Assembly (NCBI GenBank): GCA_024640625.1
Contig: JAHEER010000019.1
Span: 1-49,808 of the forward strand
Length of the DNA stretch: 49,808 bases
Origin: Desulfobulbaceae bacterium
GTDB taxonomy: Bacteria; Desulfobacterota; Desulfobulbia; Desulfobulbales; Desulfocapsaceae
Reading direction: 5' to 3'
Every line of letters starts with the position of its first letter. Positions within the stretch are counted from its first letter, which is position 1. The translations under genes and the position numbers were made by a program. Shown here one piece after another: positions 24,967 through 33,790 of this stretch. The notes under the pieces were generated by a model. That model was not told where the DNA came from. It saw only the letters and a list, made by a program, of their open reading frames with translations, and made no database searches.

Positions 24967-25739
24967 GGGGTCAGGTACACATCATAGCGGCTGCTCTTGG
25001 CGGTGACCGTATAGGATGGTGTTCTCTGATCCAGCGGTCCTGCTTTGGCAGGCCTTTTGACCGCCACCCTGCGGCGCGCCTTGTCAAGCGCTGCGGTGAG
25101 CAGTTCTGAACAATCGTAATCGTCGCCCACCAGCTCCCGCAGCAATCTCATTTTCAATTTGTTGAGTGGCGATTTGGGCCGCGACGGATACATGGGATCG
25201 AGATAGACGGTGTCGTATGAACTTTCAGAGAAATTGAGATAATCGATGGTGTCGGCGAGTTTGAGAGTCACACGCTGATCGAAGATCTGCCGGACTTCCT
25301 CATTTTTCCTGGCCCGGGAGATACCATCGGCCAGCAGCGCCCAGATTACCGCCGATCGTTCAATCATCATCACCCGGCAGCCAAGGGTGGCGAGCACGAA
25401 ACCGTCCTCACCGAAGCCCGCGGTCCCATCCAGCACCGCTGGCCGATAGCCACGTTTTATTCCTGCTGCCCTGGCCAGCGGCTGATTGATCCGGCGATCG
25501 TGACGGAATCGATAGTTGGCAGGCCCTGACAGAAAATCGACCGTAAGCGAGGCTGTTGCAGAGCCTTCTTGCGAATCTAATTCCAATCGTGAATTCCGAT
25601 AGGTAAGCACATGGCTGAAGCGCTGGTCTGGTGCATCGATCAACGGCAGATTGAGACGCTCTGCCAAAGCAAATAAATAGGAAGCGGTTTCCGGTGTGGC
25701 GATATCGGCTCTGACGGCGATCTGAGGTTTGATATCCAT
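24957..25739 (-). CDS. rsmJ: 16S rRNA (guanine1516-N2)-methyltransferase
   Basis: A 260-residue SAM-dependent methyltransferase matching RsmJ (YhiQ). Signatures are YRFRHDRRINQPLARAAGIK, VLDGTAGFGEDGFVLATLGC (motif I), MMIERS and VYLDPMYPSRPKSPLNKLKM, the catalytic DPMYP variant. It modifies G1516 of 16S rRNA. I chose ATG 25739; a GTG at 25769 would add ten residues. It converges on rlmH with a 10-base overlap and diverges from kdsB with 74 bases between starts. Confidence 0.93.
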   Translation of the reverse strand: MDIKPQIAVRADIATPETASYLFALAERLNLPLIDAPDQRFSHVLTYRNSRLELDSQEGSATASLTVDFLSGPANYRFRHDRRINQPLARAAGIKRGYRPAVLDGTAGFGEDGFVLATLGCRVMMIERSAVIWALLADGISRARKNEEVRQIFDQRVTLKLADTIDYLNFSESSYDTVYLDPMYPSRPKSPLNKLKMRLLRELVGDDYDCSELLTAALDKARRRVAVKRPAKAGPLDQRTPSYTVTAKSSRYDVYLTPYL

Positions 25740-25813
25740 ATAAAAATGATTTAAAAAGAAGGGTGACACCCACTACCCGCCCTTGCAGCATAACTACAGG
25801 ATCCAGTAAGGCA

Positions 25814-26572
25814 ATGGAAAATAATGATGTTCAGGTGATAGCCATCATTCCGGCCCGCTATAAATCGAATAGATTTCCTGGTAAACCGTTGGCTCTGATC
25901 AGTGGAAAACCGATGATTCAGCATGTGGTTGAGCGGGCTCGGAAGGTTAATCTGCTCACTCAGGTGGTGGTCGCCACTGACGACAGCCGCATAGCCGACT
26001 GCGTGGAATCGTTTGGCGGCGAATTCGTGATGACAAGAGACGATCATGTTTCGGGCACTGATCGGCTCGCCGAGGCGGCGGCAACCCTGGGCGTCTCCGA
26101 CAATGATATCGTGGTCAATATCCAGGGCGACCAGCCGCTCTTTCCGCCGGAAATAATCGAACAGGTGACCCGCCCCCTGCTTGATGATCCCGAATTACCC
26201 ATGTCAACCCTGATTTATAAAATTGTTAGAAAAGAAGAAATCAATGATCCCAATCATGTAAAAACCGTATTTGACAGAGATCACAACGCCCTTTACTTTA
26301 GCCGGTCGGCAATACCGTTTCAGAGAAATCCCGAACAGGGGACGCCCACTTATTACAAACATCTGGGTGTTTATGGATACCGGAAAAATTTTCTGCTCAC
26401 TTTTGTGGGGTTGCCGGAGGGAGAATGGGAACATTTCGAAAAGCTCGAGCAGCTCCGCGCCCTTGAATTCGGCTACCGAATCAAGGTTGTTCTGACCGCG
26501 CACGATTCGGTGGAGGTCGATACCCGAGAGGAATTGAGCAGGGTAGAAGAGTTAATCAACGGTAATGGCTAG
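25814..26572 (+). CDS. kdsB: 3-deoxy-manno-octulosonate cytidylyltransferase (CMP-Kdo synthetase)
   Basis: A 252-residue nucleotidyltransferase that activates Kdo with CTP for lipopolysaccharide inner-core synthesis. It has IIPARYKSNRFPGKPLA at the N-terminus (CTP loop), VVATDDSRI, DHVSGTDRLAEA, VVNIQGDQP (metal-binding Asp) and YKHLGVYGYRKNFL. ATG 25814 matches the family start; the frame is open upstream into the rsmJ promoter region. Its last eight bases overlap the start of the YvcK-like gene, so the two are likely coupled. Confidence 0.96.
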   Translation: MENNDVQVIAIIPARYKSNRFPGKPLALISGKPMIQHVVERARKVNLLTQVVVATDDSRIADCVESFGGEFVMTRDDHVSGTDRLAEAAATLGVSDNDIVVNIQGDQPLFPPEIIEQVTRPLLDDPELPMSTLIYKIVRKEEINDPNHVKTVFDRDHNALYFSRSAIPFQRNPEQGTPTYYKHLGVYGYRKNFLLTFVGLPEGEWEHFEKLEQLRALEFGYRIKVVLTAHDSVEVDTREELSRVEELINGNG

Positions 26573-28922
26573 CGACGCTATGGTTGATCACCACTCATTT
26601 AATTACCTTACCGAAAAGGATAATGGCCTGCTCGAATCTCTCAAGAAAAGGACCATTTCCTCTTTTGATCTGCTTCCTCATTACGATATGCGGGAAAAGC
26701 TGGTGGATCTGGTACTGCACGGTATCCCTGCAGGAATAACCAAGGAATCTGCGTCTCTGTTCGGCGAATTGAGGGAAAGGCTTATCTCCACCGTGGTAGA
26801 TGATGCCAGGGTGGTGGTGTTCGGCGGCGGCACTGGGTTGTCAAATATTATTGGCGGGGACAGCCGTCAGCAGAACTGGCCGGGCAGACCGTTTGAGGGA
26901 TTGAAACAAATATTCCCTCAGTCCAGGGCTATCGTCTGCGTAACCGATGACGGCGGCTCCACCGGTGAATTGCTGAAGGATCTGCCGATTTTCGGTCTTG
27001 GAGACATCAGGCACGTGCTGGTTTCATCCATCCAGCGCCGACTGTTGGAGAGCCGCTACCGATTAAATGCCGGGCAGGCTGCGGCCCTGGTAAACGACAT
27101 TTCCACCATCTTCAATTATCGCTTCACTGCCAGGCCTGAGTCCGCCAAGGCGCTGCTCAGGGAGTGTCTTATCGAGTTGGACAGGCTGCCTGAAAAGATG
27201 GCCAGTACACTGGAAAGTTATTTGGATTTTTGCCTCAACGATGAGCTCTGCCAGGCTACCCTTGGACGTCCGCATTGTCTCGGCAACCTGCTGATACTTG
27301 CTGGCATCCGGATGGTGGCTGGCAACGAGAACCTGGTCGGAGACAGAATTGACATGGAGGCCGCGGTCGGTGAGGCCATTAACGGCGCCATCTCCGCTAT
27401 TGGCGAACTGATTGGTGCCGGACCCGAAGCCGTCCTGCCCTGCACACCAGTTCCCGCCCAGCTTCGCTTCCGCTACAGCGACGGCGTTGAGGTTACCGGT
27501 GAACATAAATCAAGCGGTGCCGTGAGGGGATCAGCCGTGGCCCGTGTGACTGTCGACTTTTGTGGTCAGCCGTTCGTGTCGGAAAAAGTTCTTGATCACA
27601 TCCGGGACGCAGACGTTCTGATTATGGCCCCAGGCAGTCTCTACAGTTCAATTATCCCGGTCATGCAGGTGCCAGGCATTGCCAATGCCGTGCGGGAGAA
27701 TAAGAGCGCCTTAAAGTTGCTGATCGCCAACCTCTGGGTTCAGGAAGGCGAGACGGACAAGGCTATCGCCAACCCCGATCGCAAATTCCATGTGTCGGAC
27801 ATGATCCGAGCCTATGAACACAATCTGCCGGGAGGTGTCGAGGGGCTCTTCGACCAGATACTCTGCTTGTCGATGCAAGATGTTCCGGCATCGGTGATTC
27901 AAAATTATGCGGTGGAGGGGAAAAATCCCATATACCTTGATAGAGAACTGATCAAACGCAGGGGCTTCACCCCTATAGAATGCGGTTTTTTTTCCCGCTC
28001 GGCAATGCTTGAGAGAGGAGTTATTCAACATGATCCCGAGGTCGTGGCGCAAACCGTGAAAACGCTGTTTCTGGCAAAGGAACTAATGGCAGGCGGTGAG
28101 GAGGTGCAGCGGAAACCTGCGGTGACGGTGGCACCGGTCGGCCTGCCTGTCAGACCGAAGCTGATAGCGATTCCCTCGGTTAAATTTGCCAAAGTTGCTG
28201 AGCGCTTGGCAGAACTCTCCATCGATCTTGAAAAGTGTGGCTCTACTGAGATGAGCAGCGCTGAGATCGTTGCGATCCTGGCCGACATTATCTGGTCTCA
28301 TCAGGACATACCAGTCTCCCATCTTGATTTCATCGAGGGAATTACCTGTGTAAGCGAGGACGGATGGCGAAGGGATCAACGCTGGGATAATGTCTTTTCT
28401 TTTTACGATCCCGAAGACAGGCTGGTGAAGATAAGAGAAGACCGCTTCCGAACCAGGAGCAGCCTCGAGGTATCCTTTTTAATCGCCCTCGGGCAGGCAC
28501 TGCTGGGAGATTATGCCGCCACCAAACTGATTACTCCGCTCCTCTACGAAGGAAAAGAAATTGGAGCCGTGTATCACCTGTCACTAAGAAGTGAAGAGGA
28601 GCGCTTCTGCTACTTCGATGATGCTGAACTGCGCAATTTCCTACAACTCTCCAGGATGGTTGAGCAGACCAGCACCCATTTCACCAGAACCGTCAACGGC
28701 AAAGAAGGGTTCACTCCGCCGGGGTTGCTGCTGGGCCTGATGTATGCCTGGTATCTCGACAACCGTTTTGCCAGTCATATCGAATATAAGATGTCAATCC
28801 TGCGGGTAGGACCAACTCATCTCATTCCCGAGCAGAAAAAAATGCGCACCAGACGGCAGCGGCTCATCGACTTCTTCAGGGAAACTGTATTTGGTAAAGA
28901 AGCAGTGGCAATTGATGGTTAA
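26565..28922 (+). CDS. YvcK/CofD-like protein with additional N- and C-terminal domains (785 aa)
   Basis: The central region (about residues 80-500) is a YvcK/CofD-type Rossmann domain: VVVFGGGTGLSNIIGG at 83-98, CVTDDGGSTGELL at about 125-137, GLGDIRHVLV, NYRF, HCLGNLLI and PGSLYSSIIPVMQVPGI. YvcK proteins bind UDP-sugars and affect gluconeogenic growth and cell-wall synthesis; CofD transfers a phospholactate group. An 80-residue N-terminal extension and about 280 extra C-terminal residues make the protein roughly twice the usual length. The part near 600-720 may be a GAF-like sensor fold (inference). It overlaps kdsB by 8 bases. The stop overlaps the convergent small gene by three bases. 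It might belong to the CofD-like branch of the 'GAK system', but no ATP-grasp or HprK-like partner is present. Confidence 0.87.
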   Translation: MASDAMVDHHSFNYLTEKDNGLLESLKKRTISSFDLLPHYDMREKLVDLVLHGIPAGITKESASLFGELRERLISTVVDDARVVVFGGGTGLSNIIGGDSRQQNWPGRPFEGLKQIFPQSRAIVCVTDDGGSTGELLKDLPIFGLGDIRHVLVSSIQRRLLESRYRLNAGQAAALVNDISTIFNYRFTARPESAKALLRECLIELDRLPEKMASTLESYLDFCLNDELCQATLGRPHCLGNLLILAGIRMVAGNENLVGDRIDMEAAVGEAINGAISAIGELIGAGPEAVLPCTPVPAQLRFRYSDGVEVTGEHKSSGAVRGSAVARVTVDFCGQPFVSEKVLDHIRDADVLIMAPGSLYSSIIPVMQVPGIANAVRENKSALKLLIANLWVQEGETDKAIANPDRKFHVSDMIRAYEHNLPGGVEGLFDQILCLSMQDVPASVIQNYAVEGKNPIYLDRELIKRRGFTPIECGFFSRSAMLERGVIQHDPEVVAQTVKTLFLAKELMAGGEEVQRKPAVTVAPVGLPVRPKLIAIPSVKFAKVAERLAELSIDLEKCGSTEMSSAEIVAILADIIWSHQDIPVSHLDFIEGITCVSEDGWRRDQRWDNVFSFYDPEDRLVKIREDRFRTRSSLEVSFLIALGQALLGDYAATKLITPLLYEGKEIGAVYHLSLRSEEERFCYFDDAELRNFLQLSRMVEQTSTHFTRTVNGKEGFTPPGLLLGLMYAWYLDNRFASHIEYKMSILRVGPTHLIPEQKKMRTRRQRLIDFFRETVFGKEAVAIDG

Positions 28923-29065
28923 CGCCGGGATCGTGGTTTCATCATCAGCAGGAATCCGCCGATGAAGCACGCCAGACCCAAAAGCCATCGGTTCTTGTCG
29001 ATCAGCAATATACCGATGATACAAAGCGTGATTCCACCACCTGTTCGTATCGTGTGAGGCCGCAT
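28919..29065 (-). CDS. Small putative membrane protein (48 aa) downstream of hrpA
   Basis: A 48-residue frame that exactly fills the gap between hrpA and the YvcK-like gene. It has a basic N-terminus (MRPHTIRTGGG), a hydrophobic segment ITLCIIGILLI, a short polar turn DKNRW, a second hydrophobic segment LLGLACFIGGFLLMM and a basic tail KPRSRR. This is a plausible two-helix hairpin with both ends in the cytoplasm. The ATG is two bases after the hrpA stop, with no strong ribosome-binding site, so translational coupling would be needed. No family recognised. Confidence 0.55.
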   Translation of the reverse strand: MRPHTIRTGGGITLCIIGILLIDKNRWLLGLACFIGGFLLMMKPRSRR

Positions 29066-29067
29066 AC

Positions 29068-32000
29068 TCAGCAACTTGAAGAGAGCTCTTTCCAGGTCTG
29101 AGCCAGCTTTTTCTCCGAGACTGAAAGCGCGGTTTTTATCTCCGGCGAGAAAAGCGAGATACGCAATTCAGCAAGCATTGTCCTGTAGTTTTCCAGTTTC
29201 GCCTGACACTCGGGGCTGAGTTCCCCCATTGTCTTTTCGACACGCTCAATATTGTCCTGGTGAGCGATCAGTTTTTTTCGTTTTTCACGGTCTTTAAGGG
29301 GATTGTTGTAGGCTCTTTCGCAGCGCACCGCCAGGCTCTTCAGGTAGCGGCCGCAGTTATCGAGATCTGCAAGAGTAAAATGGTCGAGAAAATCAGGGGG
29401 GATAATTGCCTCGAGCTGTCTGTGCAGATCGTCATAGAGGCTTGCCTCAAAGCCGCCGTTCTTTTTGGCCAGCGCCTCATATTTGGCAATAACCTCACCA
29501 GTCGTTTTCCGCTGTCGCAAGATGAACAGTATTTTGTCTATGATCTTTCTGCCTGCCGAGTGGATATCGATCCGGCCCACCTGCTCAATCTGTGATTCAT
29601 AGGCCTCCTTGCTGAGCACTGATATAGGTGTATCGGTGAGAAGGGAGTTGACGATGAAGTTGAGAATGGCTTCACAACAGGTCTGGGCTGAGCCACTTGT
29701 AAACATGGTGAGCCAAAGCGCGGACGGCCCCGAGAAACAAACCCGGCAGTGTTTTGCCAGAGCGGTAAATTTTGTTTTGAAATGCAGGCGAATCAGAACG
29801 CCCATGCCCGCGCGGCTCTGTTTCTCAGCCTCTGCTCTGCTCGCAAAATAGTGGAGCTTCACACCCCGTTTTTCAGGTACTGGCTTGAGCCCGCAAAACA
29901 GGTAGCCGCTCACCATTTTTCCAGGACCAAGAATGGGTACGCGTTCCGGATATGGCTCAAAATCCCAGCGGCTGAAAATTTTTTCACTAAGAGTTTCAAG
30001 CAAGGCGTGATCCTGAGGACTGAGCACCAGCGGTCCATCTGCAGGTGAGGATCGGAGCTGGTTGAGCAGGGTGGCAAAATCATTTCCCTGCATTACCACT
30101 GTGCCAGATTGATCAACAATCTGGAAGTGCATAGTCAAATGGGGCGGCAGAGTCTGGGGCCAGTCAGCTCGGTGGATATTGATTTTATAACGGCTGACAA
30201 TCGCCGTCGACAGCTTCTGCAGGTAATTGCCTTGATACATGTCAAGGGAGTCAAGCAGCAGGGCGACAGTATGGTTGACGGGGATGAGTTGCTTCCTGAG
30301 ACGTTTCGGCAACCCTTTTATCAGGTAGGTGGTTTTTTCCACGATCAGTCCAGGCACCAGCCAGTCGAACAGTTCCGGTGGGGTGCGGTCGACGAGATGC
30401 TCAGGCACCAAGGCGGTAACCCCGTCATCAGGTGTGCCGGGTTCGAAGCGATAGCGCAGGGCGATCTGCTCATGCGGGGCAGGCAGATGCGGTGGAAAGT
30501 CAAGTAGATCTTTATCTTCCGGCCGACGCAGCAGAATATCTTTTTCGGTCATGCATAAATGGCTGTCGCCGTGACGTTTGACATGACTCTTCAGGGTAGA
30601 ACGGTCGAAGACATTCTCAGGCAGCCGCCTGGCATAAAAGTCAAATATCGCCTCGTCATCGATAACAATGTTTTTTCTACGCAGTTTATGTTCGCTTTCC
30701 TGCCATTTTTTGATTGTTGCCAAATTCTTCGAAAAAAAGCCGAAACGGCCCGATAACTGGTGGTCAACCAGCGCCTCCCTTATGAATACCTGCCGTGCGG
30801 AGGGAATATTTTTTTCGTTGCGTTTCGGGTAATTGACTATCCGGGAGGCGGCCAGAATCAGACCGCGAAGGGCCACGGTTTCATCGGCCATCACCCGTCC
30901 AGATTTTTTATGGTAACGGACATTGGACCATGAGTAACTGCACATTTTCGTACAGCTTTTTTCAAGCCAGTCAACCTCTATATTGGCGGCCGAGAGGGCA
31001 AATAGCCGGGAGGTCTCTATGAAGGAGCCGCCGATAATCCACTCGCCGCTTTTGGCATGGAGATAACTGCCCGGAAAAATGTAGAATTCACGATTGGAGA
31101 GACCCTGATAGAGGCTTCCTTTCTTTTTTCTTCCACACTGCCTGAATAAACCGGCCAACAGGGAACGGTGGATATTTTCATAGGAGCCTGGTTCCCTGTT
31201 GAAGCGGAACATTCTGCGTCTGCTGACAATCCTGTGGAGTTGCTCGTGCAAGTCGAGCCATTCTCTCATGCGCTGGAATGAGAGATAGTTGTACCGGCAG
31301 AATTTTTTCAGAGCTGACCAGGAAAATCCACGATTATCCTTGTGATAGCCGTTCCAGATGTTGAGCAGTGCCATGAAATCAGAACGTGGGTCGGCAAACC
31401 GGCGGTGGGCTTCGTCTGCCTTGTGCTCACTCTCCGCCGGGCGTATCCTCGGATCCTGGATGGCCAGGGCCGCCGCAATAACGACAATTTCGGCCAGGCA
31501 GTCAAACTTGTTTGCTTCTATGATGATGCGTGAGATAACCGGGTCTATGGGCATCGAAGACATGATTCTGCCGTAGGAAGTAAGCCGGTGTTCCGTGTCC
31601 AGAGCCCCGAGTTCTTTGAGCGTTCGAAACCCTTCGGAAATCGCTCCCCGACGGGGCGGGTCGAGAAAGGGAAAGAGGTGCGGGTCACCAAGATTCAGGG
31701 ACACCATCTGCAGAATTACTTCGGCGAGGTTGGAGCGTTGAATCTCGGGGGTGGTAAACGGTTCTCTGCCGTCAAAATCGTCCTCGCTGAAAAGCCTCAC
31801 ACAAGTACCCGGCCCGACTCTGCCGCTTCTACCGGAGCGCTGATTGCAGCTGGCCTGCGATATTTTGGCGATGGGCAGCCTCATGGTCCTCGATCGGGCG
31901 TGGTAGGTACCTATCCTGGCCAGCCCCGTATCGACTACGTAGCGTATACCCGGAACGGTTACAGAGGTTTCGGCGACATTGGTGGCGACGACGATTTTGG

Positions 32001-32811
32001 GCTTCTTGTGGGGTTTGAAGATCAACCTTTGATCTTTGGCCTGCAACCTGCCGAAGAGCGGCAGTATCGAATGGGTCATAACCCTGCCTTTAAGAATCTC
32101 GGTGCAGGACCTGATATCTTTTTCGGTGGGCAGAAACAGCAGGACATCGCCAGGGGGTCTGGTGGCGCAGATTTCCCCGGTAACATCTATACAGTGCTCC
32201 AGGTAGGAGATTTCATTTTCATCGCCCGGCGGGGGAGAATAGGCGATCTCGACCGGGTATGTCCGACCCTCGATGGTAACCACGGGTGCCCGGTGAAAAT
32301 GGCTGGAAAAGGCCTCGGTGTCAATGGTCGCCGAAGTTATTATGAGTTTAAGATCTTTTCTTTTGGCGACAAGCGTATAGAGGTACCCAAGCAGAAAGTC
32401 GATATTGAGATTTCGCTCGTGGGCCTCGTCGACAATCACAACCCGATATTTCCTGAGCAGTGGATCGTTCTTGATCTCTGCCAGGAGCACTCCGTCGGTC
32501 ATGAACTTGATTCTGGTGGCAGATGTGGTTTTGTCTCTAAACCTGATCTTGCTGCCCACCAGTTTCCGATATTCTCCAAGCTCTTCCGCCACCCGCTCGG
32601 AAACACTGGTGGCGGCAATCCTGCGGGGCTGGGTACAGCCTATCCAGCCCTTCGAGTCATGGAACAGTTCAAGGCACAATTTAGGCAATTGGGTGGTTTT
32701 TCCGGATCCGGTTTCACCGGCTACGATGACGATCTGATGGGCTGAAATCAATTCTCTCAGTTGATCGAGACAGTCGGTGATCGGCAGCGACGGAGGGTAA
32801 AAAAAGTGCAT
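29068..32811 (-). CDS. hrpA: ATP-dependent RNA helicase HrpA (DEAH box)
   Basis: A 1247-residue DEAH/RHA helicase. Motif I is GETGSGKTT at 32-40, motif II DEAH at 128-131, motif III SATID, and motif VI near QRSGRSGRVGPG. Winged-helix/HA2 and OB-fold regions follow, and the C-terminal ~550 residues (DUF3418-type extension) are specific to HrpA. Bacterial HrpA resolves stalled ribosomes and processes mRNA; that role is taken from the E. coli family. Compared with E. coli HrpA it lacks about 60 N-terminal residues before the helicase core. It diverges from galU. Confidence 0.95.
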   Translation of the reverse strand: MHFFYPPSLPITDCLDQLRELISAHQIVIVAGETGSGKTTQLPKLCLELFHDSKGWIGCTQPRRIAATSVSERVAEELGEYRKLVGSKIRFRDKTTSATRIKFMTDGVLLAEIKNDPLLRKYRVVIVDEAHERNLNIDFLLGYLYTLVAKRKDLKLIITSATIDTEAFSSHFHRAPVVTIEGRTYPVEIAYSPPPGDENEISYLEHCIDVTGEICATRPPGDVLLFLPTEKDIRSCTEILKGRVMTHSILPLFGRLQAKDQRLIFKPHKKPKIVVATNVAETSVTVPGIRYVVDTGLARIGTYHARSRTMRLPIAKISQASCNQRSGRSGRVGPGTCVRLFSEDDFDGREPFTTPEIQRSNLAEVILQMVSLNLGDPHLFPFLDPPRRGAISEGFRTLKELGALDTEHRLTSYGRIMSSMPIDPVISRIIIEANKFDCLAEIVVIAAALAIQDPRIRPAESEHKADEAHRRFADPRSDFMALLNIWNGYHKDNRGFSWSALKKFCRYNYLSFQRMREWLDLHEQLHRIVSRRRMFRFNREPGSYENIHRSLLAGLFRQCGRKKKGSLYQGLSNREFYIFPGSYLHAKSGEWIIGGSFIETSRLFALSAANIEVDWLEKSCTKMCSYSWSNVRYHKKSGRVMADETVALRGLILAASRIVNYPKRNEKNIPSARQVFIREALVDHQLSGRFGFFSKNLATIKKWQESEHKLRRKNIVIDDEAIFDFYARRLPENVFDRSTLKSHVKRHGDSHLCMTEKDILLRRPEDKDLLDFPPHLPAPHEQIALRYRFEPGTPDDGVTALVPEHLVDRTPPELFDWLVPGLIVEKTTYLIKGLPKRLRKQLIPVNHTVALLLDSLDMYQGNYLQKLSTAIVSRYKINIHRADWPQTLPPHLTMHFQIVDQSGTVVMQGNDFATLLNQLRSSPADGPLVLSPQDHALLETLSEKIFSRWDFEPYPERVPILGPGKMVSGYLFCGLKPVPEKRGVKLHYFASRAEAEKQSRAGMGVLIRLHFKTKFTALAKHCRVCFSGPSALWLTMFTSGSAQTCCEAILNFIVNSLLTDTPISVLSKEAYESQIEQVGRIDIHSAGRKIIDKILFILRQRKTTGEVIAKYEALAKKNGGFEASLYDDLHRQLEAIIPPDFLDHFTLADLDNCGRYLKSLAVRCERAYNNPLKDREKRKKLIAHQDNIERVEKTMGELSPECQAKLENYRTMLAELRISLFSPEIKTALSVSEKKLAQTWKELSSSC

Positions 32812-32917
32812 GAAAAAGTTGTCTGACTACAATGTTTTGTGGTAACTCTCAGACAGATGAGAAATGGTTTATACCATAGAAATTACATTTCTGATATTGC
32901 AAATAAAGAGGTTTATC

Positions 32918-33790
32918 ATGGACGTTCGCAAGGCGGTCATTCCAGTTGCCGGTCTTGGCACCCGGTTTTTACCGGCGACCAAGGCCATACCCAAAGAGAT
33001 GCTCACCATTGTCGACCGACCGACAATTCAATATATCGTCGAGGAGGTTGTCGCCTCTGGAATCGAACAGATCATTTTCGTCACCAGTGAGGGCAAATCG
33101 GCGATCGAGAACCATTTCGACTACAACTACGAACTGGATCACGTCCTCAAGGAAAAAAACAAGATCTTGCTTGGCAAGGAACTGGACATGATTTCAAATC
33201 TCATCGATATCGTTTCGGTGCGTCAGAAAAAACCGCTCGGACTCGGTCATGCTATCTGGACCGCACGACACATTGTCGGCCAAGAACCATTCATGGTCTG
33301 CCTTGGTGATGACCTGGTCTACAGCGACGTTCCCTGCGCCTGGCAAATGCTCGAACTCTACCGTGAGGTGGGTGAATCAATTGTCGCGGTGCAACGTGTG
33401 CCGCCAGACCAGACGTATCAATACGGAATCGTTGAAGGCATTGACAACGGCAGAGAGCGGACCCACCAGGTAAAGAGGATGGTGGAGAAACCTGCACCCG
33501 GCACCACCGACAGCGATCTGGCCATCATTGGCCGCTACATCCTCATGCCTGAAATTTTCGACATGCTCAGCAGCACCACCCCCGGTCACGGTGGCGAGAT
33601 CCAACTCACCGATGCCCTGCTGGCCCTGTCCAAGAAAAGAAAGATGTATGCCTATGAATTCGAAGGAACCAGGTTCGATGCCGGTGACAAGTTTGGCTAT
33701 CTCCAGGCAATAATCGCCTATGCACTTCGTCATGATGAGCTCGGAGAGCTTTTCAAGGTTCATCTCAAGGACGTTGCCGCTACACTATGA
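32918..33790 (+). CDS. galU: UTP--glucose-1-phosphate uridylyltransferase
   Basis: A 290-residue nucleotidyltransferase that makes UDP-glucose. It has the N-terminal signature VIPVAGLGTRFLPATKAIPKEML, then EQIIFVTSEGK, FMVCLGDDLV (metal site), VEKPAPG and EGTRFDAGDKFGYLQA. UDP-glucose feeds surface polysaccharide synthesis such as the cluster at the window start. AAAGAGG at 32905-32911 precedes ATG 32918; the longer open frame upstream has no such site. Its stop overlaps the priA start (ATGA at 33787-33790). Confidence 0.97.
   Translation: MDVRKAVIPVAGLGTRFLPATKAIPKEMLTIVDRPTIQYIVEEVVASGIEQIIFVTSEGKSAIENHFDYNYELDHVLKEKNKILLGKELDMISNLIDIVSVRQKKPLGLGHAIWTARHIVGQEPFMVCLGDDLVYSDVPCAWQMLELYREVGESIVAVQRVPPDQTYQYGIVEGIDNGRERTHQVKRMVEKPAPGTTDSDLAIIGRYILMPEIFDMLSSTTPGHGGEIQLTDALLALSKKRKMYAYEFEGTRFDAGDKFGYLQAIIAYALRHDELGELFKVHLKDVAATL

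Noticed and set aside
26565-28922. Assignment to a complete 'GAK system'
   Set aside because: The CofD-like protein alone is present; no ATP-grasp or HprK-like partner lies nearby, so the system cannot be claimed.
28794-29024. 76-codon minus-strand frame near the end of the YvcK-like gene
   Set aside because: It overlaps antisense to a real gene and competes with the better-placed 48-aa frame (28919-29065) in another frame.
31588-32745. 385-codon open frame antisense to hrpA
   Set aside because: It lies wholly opposite a well-conserved helicase domain; composition reflects the complement of hrpA and no family motif is seen.
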